The notes under the pieces are model-generated. The model saw only the letters and a program-made list of their open reading frames with translations, was not told where the DNA came from and ran no database searches. Both the position numbers and the translations under genes were made by a program. Shown one piece after another: positions 42,328 to 49,469 of a stretch of DNA of 64,000 nt; the stretch's first letter is position 1; each line of letters starts with the position of its first letter. Source of the DNA: Streptomyces sp. Act143 (GTDB taxonomy: Bacteria > Actinomycetota > Actinomycetes > Streptomycetales > Streptomycetaceae); NCBI RefSeq assembly GCF_003143935.1, contig NZ_QFRX01000001.1, positions 3,244,637 through 3,308,636 on the forward strand, written 5' to 3'.

Positions 42328-42361
42328 TTGACTTGAAAGAACACCCTGTTGACTTGAAAGA
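42328..42361. promoter_or_regulatory. Direct repeat TTGACTTGAAAGA x2
   Basis: Two exact 13-bp copies (42328-42340, 42349-42361) with a 21-bp period, two helical turns. They lie about 97 bp upstream of the PAS kinase start and just after ftsH. The period and position suggest an activator or repressor site for the kinase gene. Confidence 0.5.
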
Positions 42362-42387
42362 GCGCCTGGGAGGGGGGTCGGCCGCTC

Positions 42388-44310
42388 TCAGTCCTTCGCG
42401 AGGGACAGGACTCCGGCGATGCGGTAGGCGTCCGCCTCGTCCAGGGTCTCGTGCTCCAGCAGAGCGTGCGCCAGGGCGTCCAACTGGGCTCGGTGGTCGC
42501 GGAGTTTAGTGCAGGCCTCCTCGTAGCACTCGTCGACGATGCGGCGCATCTCGCCGTCGATCACATCGAGGGTCTGCGGCGCGGCGGCCAGCCCGTACGC
42601 CTGCTGGCCGTCGTTGGGCAGCGCCGACAGCCGGCCCACCCGCTCGCTCATCCCCCACCTGGCGACCATGCCGCGCGCGATGTTGGTGACCTGTTCCAGG
42701 TCGTTCTCCGCGCCGGTCGTGATCACGCCGTACACGACCTGCTCGGCGGCCATGCCGCCCAGGGCGCCGATGATCCGGCCGCGCAAGTACTCCTCGGTGT
42801 AGGCGTACTTGTCGGCGTCCGGCGTCGACAGCGTCACGCCCAGCGCCCGCCCGCGCGGCACGATCGTGATCTTGCGGACCGGGTCGGCGCCCGGCTGCAA
42901 CATGCCCAGCAGGGCGTGACCGCTCTCGTGATAGGCAGTGCGGCGGCGCTCCTCCTCGGGCATCACCAGCGGGCGCTGCGCGCCGAGTTGCACCTTCTCC
43001 AGGGCATCGGCGAGATCGTGCCCGGTGACCCGGACCTGGTCGCGCTTGACCGCGAGCAGGGCGGCCTCGTTGGCGAGGTTGGCCAGCTCGGCGCCGGTCA
43101 TCCCCGGGGTGGTCTTGGCGACCTGGGCGAGGTCGACGTCCGGGGCGAGCGGCATGGAACGGGTGTGGATGCGCAGGATGGCCTCGCGGCCGGTGCGGTC
43201 CGGCGGGGAGACGGTCACCACCCGGTCGAAGCGGCCGGGTCGGGTCAGCGCCGCATCGAGGATCTCGGCGCGGTTGGTGGCCGCGATGACGATGACGCCC
43301 TCGGAGGCGGAGAAGCCGTCCATCTCGGTGAGGATCTGGTTGAGGGTCTGCTCGCGCTCGTCGTGGCCGCCGACCGAGGAGCCGGTGCGGGCCCGCCCGA
43401 TGGTGTCGATCTCGTCGATGAAGACGATCGACGGGGCCACCTTGCGCGCCTCGGCGAACAGCTCCCGCACCCGGGAGGCGCCCACGCCGACGATCATCTC
43501 GATGAACTCGGATGCCGAGGCGGAGAAGAACGGCACCCCGGCCTCGCCCGCCACCGCCCGCGCGAGCAGCGTCTTGCCGGTGCCGGGCGGACCCGCGAGC
43601 AGCACACCGCGCGGCATCTTGGCGCCCATGCTGCGGTAGGCGTCGGGGCGCTTGAGGAAGTCGACGACGTCGTTGAGCTCGTCCTGCACCTCGTCGATGC
43701 CGGCCACGTCGGCGAAACTCGTACGCTCCTGCTCGGCCTCGACCGGCTTGGGCGGCTTACGGCCCAACACGCCGCTCATGCCGCCCAGTCCGCCGCCCGC
43801 CTTGCGGGCCACGAACACCCACACCCCGATCAGCAGCGCGGTCGGCAGCAGCGACACCAGCAGGGACTGGCCGAGCCCGGGTCCTTGCGCGACCGGCGAG
43901 GCGGAGACCGACACCTTCTTCTGCTCGATCTCCTTCCACAGCTGGTCGTTGTCGGCGAAGGCGGGCTTGTACGTCTTGAAGTGGACGTACGTCGTGTCCT
44001 GCGTGCTGCCGGGAACCTTGCGGGCCTGCTTCAGGGTGCCCTGGATCTGTGAGCCGCGGGAGTAGACGGTCTTGACGTTGCCCGTGTCCAGCTGGGCGGT
44101 GAAGACCGTGTAGTCGACGGACGTGGTGCCGTCGCCGTGCATGCCGTTGTAGAGGAAGCCGGTCCCCAGGTAGATGGCCAGGAAGATCAGGACTTGCAGC
44201 AGGCAGCCGTTGCGGGAGCGGCGGCCGTCCGGGGCGGGCGGTCCGCCGGGGACTCCCTCGGAGCGCCAGGGGGACCGCGGGTCGTGGCGGGGTGGTACGG
44301 GTGCGGCCAT
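42388..44310 (-). CDS. ftsH: ATP-dependent zinc metalloprotease FtsH
   Basis: A 640-aa membrane-anchored AAA+ protease that degrades misfolded membrane proteins and regulators. TM1 is at ~37-55, the periplasmic domain at ~56-145, TM2 at ~149-168. The AAA module has Walker A GPPGTGKT (~240-247), Walker B SIVFIDEIDTIGRAR and second-region-of-homology AATNRAEILDAALTRPGRFD. The zinc site is HESGH (in AYHESGHALLGM). ATG 44310 has GAGGAGAGGCCG upstream. The N-terminus is short and differs from the housekeeping FtsH, so this is probably an accessory paralogue in a stress-related neighbourhood. Confidence 0.95.
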   Translation of the reverse strand: MAAPVPPRHDPRSPWRSEGVPGGPPAPDGRRSRNGCLLQVLIFLAIYLGTGFLYNGMHGDGTTSVDYTVFTAQLDTGNVKTVYSRGSQIQGTLKQARKVPGSTQDTTYVHFKTYKPAFADNDQLWKEIEQKKVSVSASPVAQGPGLGQSLLVSLLPTALLIGVWVFVARKAGGGLGGMSGVLGRKPPKPVEAEQERTSFADVAGIDEVQDELNDVVDFLKRPDAYRSMGAKMPRGVLLAGPPGTGKTLLARAVAGEAGVPFFSASASEFIEMIVGVGASRVRELFAEARKVAPSIVFIDEIDTIGRARTGSSVGGHDEREQTLNQILTEMDGFSASEGVIVIAATNRAEILDAALTRPGRFDRVVTVSPPDRTGREAILRIHTRSMPLAPDVDLAQVAKTTPGMTGAELANLANEAALLAVKRDQVRVTGHDLADALEKVQLGAQRPLVMPEEERRRTAYHESGHALLGMLQPGADPVRKITIVPRGRALGVTLSTPDADKYAYTEEYLRGRIIGALGGMAAEQVVYGVITTGAENDLEQVTNIARGMVARWGMSERVGRLSALPNDGQQAYGLAAAPQTLDVIDGEMRRIVDECYEEACTKLRDHRAQLDALAHALLEHETLDEADAYRIAGVLSLAKD

Positions 44311-44340
44311 CGGCCTCTCCTCACAAGCGGGGCACGGACG

Positions 44341-44796
44341 TCAGGGGACTCGGTTGGCCTGGCGGACCAGGACGGCCGACACCAGGCCGAGCATCAGGGC
44401 GAGCACGCCGAGGACCACTCCCCCGACGGCGGTGGCGCGGCCCGGGGCGTGGCCCACCACCCAGGGCGAGACCGCCATCCACAGGCCGGTGACCCCGAGC
44501 GCGCCGCTCAGTCCGGTCATGCGTTCCGGGGCCACCGTGAAGCCGCCGGCCAGCAGACAGATGGCGCTGCCGACGACCAGGTCGTGCACCGCGAGGTCGT
44601 GATGGGTGCGGGCGAAGCCCAGCACCCAGGGGGAGACCGCGTAGAACAGGCCGACCAGGAAGACGGGCCCGTTGACCAGCGCCACGTCGTGACCGCTCAG
44701 CACCCGGATGCGGCGTCCCGACGTCCCGAAGGTGTCGGGCGGGTATGTGCTGTCGTCCCTTTCCTGCGTGAATCCTGGCACCTGAGGGCTCCTCAC
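44341..44796 (-). CDS. SPW-repeat membrane protein
   Basis: A 151-aa protein with four hydrophobic segments and two SPW-repeat signatures (VSPWVLGF and VSPWVVGH), defining the small SPW family of unknown function. GTG 44796 is preferred: the long frame to 45009 overlaps the divergent PrsW promoter. It ends 30 bp before ftsH in the same direction only in part: both are on the minus strand and this gene precedes ftsH? No: by transcription order it comes before ftsH (higher coordinates first), so ftsH may be co-transcribed with it. Confidence 0.8.
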   Translation of the reverse strand: MRSPQVPGFTQERDDSTYPPDTFGTSGRRIRVLSGHDVALVNGPVFLVGLFYAVSPWVLGFARTHHDLAVHDLVVGSAICLLAGGFTVAPERMTGLSGALGVTGLWMAVSPWVVGHAPGRATAVGGVVLGVLALMLGLVSAVLVRQANRVP

Positions 44797-44850
44797 ACTC
44801 GCCGTCCCGGGGGCTGCGTACGCACATGCTGTCGTCGGCGCCCGCGGCGA

Positions 44851-44870
44851 GACATCACACATGTGAGTGA
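44851..44870. promoter_or_regulatory. Palindromic element between SPW and PrsW genes
   Basis: ATCACACATGTGAGTGAT contains the perfect dyad CACATGTG (44858-44865) and outer ATCAC/GTGAT arms. It lies in the divergent promoter region. A near-identical core TCACATGTGA occurs at 49416-49425 in the next divergent promoter. Confidence 0.5.
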
Positions 44871-44998
44871 TTGGCCGCCGGCCGACCGGGAGCCCTCCCC
44901 CCCTTTGCCCCTTTTGGCATGTTTGTGCGATGCGGTCCGCCGTCCCGCGAGGGCAGCCTCGGGCGGAGCACACTCCGCTCTCGCGAAAGGAGGATCCC

Positions 44999-45859
44999 GT
45001 GTTCGACATTCAGAACTCGGTCCGCAGGGACGACGGCAGACTGGTCCGGGTGGGTCGGCGCTGGGGCTGGCTGGCCGTTCTGGCCGTCGGCCTGCTGCTG
45101 TTCTGGCTGATCCACTCGGCACTGATCTCCACCGGGAACCCCAATCTCGTCCCGGCCCTGCTCTTCTTCGGGGCAGCCCTGGTACCGGCGGCGTTCGTGA
45201 GCTTCGTGGCCGGGCGGCGGCTCGACTTCGGCGTCGGATCGTCCGTCGTGGGCGTCACGGCGCTGGTCGGCGGCGCCATCGGGGTGACCACGGCCGGGTT
45301 CCTGGAGTACCGGACGCTGATCCTGCTGGACGTCCTGCCGATGGCCGCCGTGGGGGTGATCGAGGAGGCGGCGAAACTGGTCATGCCGCTCGTGCTGCTG
45401 CTGTTCATTCGGCACCGCTCCCCCGGTGACGGCCTGCTCATCGGCGTCGCGTCGGGCGCGGGCTTCGCGGTGTTCGAGACGATGGGGTACGCCTTCGTCG
45501 AACTCGTCCAGTCCGGTGGCGACCTGCACGTGGTGGATCATCTGCTGGTGGTGCGCGGCCTGTTGAGCCCGGCCGCCCACATGGCGTGGACCGGGCTGAC
45601 CAGCGCCGCACTGTGGTCGGCCGCGGCGCACCACTGGCGCCGCCGCTCCGTCGGGGTACTGGTCCTGGTCTACGCGGTCGCCGTGGGCCTGCACACCGCC
45701 TGGGACAGCTTCGACGACGACACCGCCTACGCGGTGCTGGCGGCCGTCAGCCTGTCCCTGCTGGTGTACACCACCCATCGCCTGGCGGGCCTGTCCCGGC
45801 CCAAGGGCGTCTCCCTGCCCGCCGCAGCGCCGGCGGTGGCGCCCGCGCCCCACGGCTGA
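44999..45859 (+). CDS. PrsW-family intramembrane protease-like protein
   Basis: A 286-aa multi-pass membrane protein. The PrsW signatures are present: EEAAK (in VIEEAAKLVMPL), FETMGYAF (FExxxY), HMAWTG and the GLHTAWD histidine box. PrsW cleaves anti-sigma factors in Bacillus; substrates in Streptomyces are unknown. GTG 44999 has AAAGGAGGATCCC upstream; an upstream extension to 44867 is rejected. An ECF sigma gene exists at 58946 but has no visible anti-sigma partner here. Confidence 0.88.
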   Translation: MFDIQNSVRRDDGRLVRVGRRWGWLAVLAVGLLLFWLIHSALISTGNPNLVPALLFFGAALVPAAFVSFVAGRRLDFGVGSSVVGVTALVGGAIGVTTAGFLEYRTLILLDVLPMAAVGVIEEAAKLVMPLVLLLFIRHRSPGDGLLIGVASGAGFAVFETMGYAFVELVQSGGDLHVVDHLLVVRGLLSPAAHMAWTGLTSAALWSAAAHHWRRRSVGVLVLVYAVAVGLHTAWDSFDDDTAYAVLAAVSLSLLVYTTHRLAGLSRPKGVSLPAAAPAVAPAPHG

Positions 45860-45972
45860 TCCGCCGCCCTCCGCCGATGCTCTATGACCCACGCCACATG
45901 CAGCTCCTGTCAGCAATCGCGCCGCTGTCCCGCTCAAGTCGCCGGGAGCAAGCGAACCGACAGGAGCATCAC

Positions 45973-47271
45973 ATGAAGCACCGCATCGTCGTGCTCGGCG
46001 CCGGCTATGCCGGCGCCTACGTGGCCGGGAACCTGGCCCGTCGGCTGTCCTCGGCGGACACCGAGATCACCGTGGTCAACGCCGTGCCGGAGTTCGTCCA
46101 GCGGCTGCGGCTGCACCAGCTGGCGGCCGGCCGGGACATCGAGGCGCCGCGGCTCACCGACGTCTTCGCGGGCACCGCGATCCGGCTGCGGGTGGCCCGG
46201 GTGACCGCTGTCGATCCCGAGCGCCGGAGCGTTGCCGTCGCGGACACCGCCGGTGGCGGGGATCTCGGCTACGACACGCTCGTGTACGCGCTCGGCAGCC
46301 ACGGACACGACCACGGCGTCCCCGGCGTGGCAGAGCACGCCTTCGACGTCGCCGCCCGGCCCTCGGCGCTGCGTCTGCGTGCCCGCCTGGAGCACCTGGG
46401 CAGGGGCGGCGGAGAGGGCAATGTGGTGGTCGTCGGCGACGGGCTGACCGGCATCGAGACCGCCACCGAGATCGCCGAGACCCGGCGCGACCTGTCGGTG
46501 ACGCTGATCGCCCGCGGCGAGCTGGGCACCCGGCTCTCCGCCGGGGCCCGCGGCCACCTGCGCCGGGCGTGCGACCGGCTGGGCATCACCGTCGTGGAGC
46601 ACACCGGCGTCCAAGCCGTCGAAGGGGCACGGGTGCTGTGCGCCGACGGCACGGTCCTGGCGTCGGACGCCACCGTGTGGGCGGCCGGTTTCGCGGTCGG
46701 CTCCCTCGCTGCCGCCGCCGGGCTGGAGGTCACCGGCGACGGCCGGATCGTCGTCGACCGCACCATGCGCTCAATCTCGCATCCGGACATCTACGCCGTC
46801 GGCGACAGTGTCCATGCCGTCGGCGACAACGGCCGCCCGCTGCCGATGTCCTGCGGCTCCGCCGGCTACACCGGCCGACAGGCCATCGAGGCGATCGTCG
46901 GACGCCTGACCGGCCGGGAGCTACTCACCGACGACGCGACCGCGGTCTCCGACGGCGCCGGTCTGACGGAGAAGCTGATGCGGTTCGACACCCCGCAGCG
47001 CATCGCCGCCGTGGCACGGGCCGGCTTCAAACCGACAGCCGCGAAGCGGCGTCTTGCCGGCGGCACGCCCGCCGTCCACTACGCGCTCGTCAACGGCGCA
47101 CCCGCTCTGCTCTTCGTGCTCGGCGACCAGGTCGTCGGCGCGGTGACGTTCGACCTCACGGGCGGCAGGATCGCCACCGTGCGCGGCATCGCCGCCCCTG
47201 CCCGCCTCGTCCGTCTCACCGAAGCCTGGCGGCGGCACGGACCGGACACACCGCTGATCACGCAATGGTGA
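45973..47271 (+). CDS. NADH dehydrogenase-like FAD oxidoreductase fused to a SnoaL-like domain
   Basis: A 432-aa protein. Residues 1-~315 are a type II NADH dehydrogenase-like oxidoreductase: FAD site VVLGAGYAGAYVAGNLA (6-22), NAD site VVVVGDGLTGIETATEIA (151-168) and second FAD motif DIYAVGDSV. At ~315-318, where such enzymes continue with a membrane-binding C-terminus, the sequence changes to LLTDDATAVSDGAGLTEKL and ends with NGAPALLFVLGDQVVGAVTF and IAAPARLVRLTEAWRRH. That matches the C-terminal SnoaL-like domain of SigJ/ECF41 sigma factors. ECF41 genes commonly sit beside oxidoreductase genes, so the fusion may come from an in-frame deletion. RBS CAGGAG precedes ATG 45973. Confidence 0.82.
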   Translation: MKHRIVVLGAGYAGAYVAGNLARRLSSADTEITVVNAVPEFVQRLRLHQLAAGRDIEAPRLTDVFAGTAIRLRVARVTAVDPERRSVAVADTAGGGDLGYDTLVYALGSHGHDHGVPGVAEHAFDVAARPSALRLRARLEHLGRGGGEGNVVVVGDGLTGIETATEIAETRRDLSVTLIARGELGTRLSAGARGHLRRACDRLGITVVEHTGVQAVEGARVLCADGTVLASDATVWAAGFAVGSLAAAAGLEVTGDGRIVVDRTMRSISHPDIYAVGDSVHAVGDNGRPLPMSCGSAGYTGRQAIEAIVGRLTGRELLTDDATAVSDGAGLTEKLMRFDTPQRIAAVARAGFKPTAAKRRLAGGTPAVHYALVNGAPALLFVLGDQVVGAVTFDLTGGRIATVRGIAAPARLVRLTEAWRRHGPDTPLITQW

Positions 47272-47427
47272 CCGGCGCCGATCGGGACGAGACGTGGCGC
47301 CCGCGTTCTGCTGCTGCGCGGCCCGGCGTTCAAGCCGGTGCTCCGGGGCCGGTGGCGGCGGAGCAGGAGGGTGCAGGGAGTTGGGGGGGAAGGGCCGACG
47401 GGACCGTTGCGGGCCCGGGCCCGCTCG

Positions 47428-47751
47428 TCACCGCGAGGCCACGTCGTGTGTGTCGGTCCTGTCGGAGCTGCTTTCCATGTCCGTACCGAGCTGTCGGCGT
47501 TCGTCGTCGGAGAGCCCGCCCCAGACGCCGTAGGTCTCCCCGTGCCTCAGGGCCGTGGCCGCGCAGATGTCGACGACCTCGCACCGGCCGCAGACGGCGC
47601 GGGCCCGCTCCTCGCGCAGGCGGCGTGCCCGGCCCCGTTCGCCCGGCGGCGAGAAGAAGGTGGAACTGCTCATCCCGCGGCAGGCGGCGCGCTGCTGCCA
47701 CTGCCAGTCGGCCAGCAAGGGGCGCAGTGTGTTCTTCGGCGTGTTTCGCAT
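47428..47751 (-). CDS. WhiB-like (Wbl) iron-sulfur regulator
   Basis: A 107-aa Wbl protein. The four cluster-ligand cysteines are seen in QRAACRG and VCGRCEVVDIC (C-x2-C-x5-C). The turn motif YGVWGGLSDDERR follows, then a short polar tail. Wbl proteins bind a [4Fe-4S] cluster and act with sigma factors in differentiation and redox response. ATG 47751 is preceded by GGGAGAGAGGAAGACC. The neighbour upstream is an SsgA-like gene in the same direction. Confidence 0.95.
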   Translation of the reverse strand: MRNTPKNTLRPLLADWQWQQRAACRGMSSSTFFSPPGERGRARRLREERARAVCGRCEVVDICAATALRHGETYGVWGGLSDDERRQLGTDMESSSDRTDTHDVASR

Positions 47752-47812
47752 GGTCTTCCTCTCTCCCTGTCTCCCTGCGCCGGTCCGGCCCCGGCGGCCG
47801 GGCCCGGCGGCA

Positions 47813-48217
47813 TCACTCCGCCAGCTGGGCCCACTCGTCCCAGTCCACGCCGTCCAGCTCGGTGCCTCGCGGGACCATGTCGTAGGTCCTCGCCAGCCAC
47901 GTCATGACCGGCTCGGCGGGCACCTCGAACACCGCCTTGCGGGTGCTGCCCACACGGACGCAGAAGGACGACGGCTCACCGTCGAGATCGAGCACCGGCC
48001 AGAGCATCACGTCGCCCTCGCCCACCCGGGCGACCATGCCGTCGGCCAGCAGATCCCGGGACAGGGCCCAGGTCACCGGTCGCACGCCCTCGGTGTCGAA
48101 GACCACGGTGACGGCGAGCGGGTCCTGGGTGTCGTAGGAGAATTCGCACTGCAGCGGCAGATCGAGCTCGGAACACACCCAGTGGGTGATCTCCAGTGCG
48201 AGGTGGCACTTCTTCAT
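47813..48217 (-). CDS. SsgA-like sporulation/cell-division protein (SALP) 1
   Basis: A 134-aa SsgA/SsgB-family protein. Features are LPLQCEFSYDTQDPLAVTVVF, VTWALSRDLLADGM, GEGDVMLWP, and the acidic end (GTELDGVDWDEW). SALPs steer septation and peptidoglycan processes in sporulating aerial hyphae. ATG 48217 has AGGAGGCGACC upstream. It precedes the wbl gene by 61 bp, so both may be co-transcribed. Confidence 0.92.
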   Translation of the reverse strand: MKKCHLALEITHWVCSELDLPLQCEFSYDTQDPLAVTVVFDTEGVRPVTWALSRDLLADGMVARVGEGDVMLWPVLDLDGEPSSFCVRVGSTRKAVFEVPAEPVMTWLARTYDMVPRGTELDGVDWDEWAQLAE

Positions 48218-48290
48218 GGTCGCCTCCTATTAGGACCTCAGCCGGTCGTTCGGCGTGGAACGTGGATGGTGCTGCTGCGTGGTGCTGAGC

Positions 48291-48941
48291 TCAGTCGATG
48301 GCGCGCAGTGTGCGGGGGTTTCGGCGTGCGGCGGCCAGCGCCTCGAAGGCCGCGGTGGCCACCAGCACAAAGCCGCCGACATGGGCCAGCTGCTCCGGTG
48401 ACACGAAGGGGAAGGCGGTCATGAACAGACCGGCCGAGACGATCACCGCGTTCAGGACGTCGTCGTAGACGAAGACGTGGCTCACCGAGGGCGAGGTGAC
48501 GGAGATCGCCATGGTCAGGCCGCGCAGCAGCCAGGCGCAGCCGGTCCACAGAGCGAGCAGGAACACCGTGTCGGCGCGGCCGGCGAAGAGGATCGCGCCC
48601 AGCGGCAGCGCGGCGACGCCACCGCCGGCCAGCAGCCAGTGGACAGCCGCCGAGGCCGTGGACCGGCGTACGGCCAGCAGTTGAAGCACCCCCTGGACCG
48701 CGATGTGCACCCCGAACAGCGTCCCGGCCGCGGCCGGTGTGTGCACGGGCACGACGATCAGCAGGCCGCCCACGGTCGCCGAGACCAGCGAGCCGGCCAG
48801 CATCGTCGCCCGGGTGAGGGCACCGCCCGGGCGGGCGTCCCACCGGGCGCCGGAGCGGCGCACCTGCTGAGATGCCGGATGAGGTACGGGCTGGCGCATC
48901 CGGTCGCGCACCTCATGGGGAGGTGTTTCCAGCTGAGCCAT
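48291..48941 (-). CDS. HdeD-like (DUF308) membrane protein
   Basis: A 216-aa protein with about six membrane segments in the paired-helix DUF308 arrangement (GSLVSATVGGLLIVVPVHTPAAAGTLFG; AALPLGAILFAGR; LLALWTGCAWLLRGLT). The N-terminus of ~45 residues is polar. HdeD is linked to acid and stress resistance in enterics; the role here is unknown. ATG 48941 has GGGGAACAGAG upstream, so the frame to 49391 is not used. It is divergent from the large LAL regulator. Confidence 0.85.
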   Translation of the reverse strand: MAQLETPPHEVRDRMRQPVPHPASQQVRRSGARWDARPGGALTRATMLAGSLVSATVGGLLIVVPVHTPAAAGTLFGVHIAVQGVLQLLAVRRSTASAAVHWLLAGGGVAALPLGAILFAGRADTVFLLALWTGCAWLLRGLTMAISVTSPSVSHVFVYDDVLNAVIVSAGLFMTAFPFVSPEQLAHVGGFVLVATAAFEALAAARRNPRTLRAID

Positions 48942-49469
48942 CTCTGTTCCCCGTTCCTGCGCCACAGGTGTTCGATGTACTGCGACACGTTTCTCGTACT
49001 GCCGGTGAGACCTTGTTTCCGGTGGGGGGCGGCCCAAGGGATGTCCAGTGGGATCGGCCGTCCCCCACACTTCACGTTCTTGAGCGGAACTTCCGAGCCG
49101 AGCACAAGTTTCTGAGCGGGCCGCAGCTCGGTCTGTCGTGTGTTCCCTCGGCCTTCCTCGGGGTTCCCCCGAGGCTTTGTAGGGCCCACCCCACCCTGGG
49201 GCGGAGACCGGCCGTGTGACCTGCGGCGGCGTCCGGACCCCGGCCGGACCGGAACCGTCGGGTCCGGGCCCGTCCGCACCCAGAGCTCGGGTTTTCCCTA
49301 CATCCTCCGTCAGGCGGGCCCTCTGAGCGGCTCCGGTGTCCTTGACAGCCACCGGCCGCGACGAGGACACATGCTGAGTCGCGTGCGACACACCTCACGA
49401 TGCCGCCGGGACACCTCACATGTGACCCGGCCGGGCCGTGCGGCACACGGAACACTGGAGGCTGCCTTG
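48942..49469. other. Divergent promoter region, HdeD-like / LAL regulator
   Basis: 528 bp between divergent genes with no convincing gene. It contains TCACATGTGA at 49416-49425, a perfect 10-bp palindrome about 50 bp upstream of the LAL start, plus the half-site CCTCACGATG a little earlier. The remainder is featureless. Confidence 0.5.
49416..49425. promoter_or_regulatory. TCACATGTGA palindrome upstream of the LAL gene
   Basis: A perfect 10-bp dyad. The same CACATGTG core is found in the SPW/PrsW divergent promoter (44858-44865). It may be a shared operator of this stress gene group. Confidence 0.5.
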
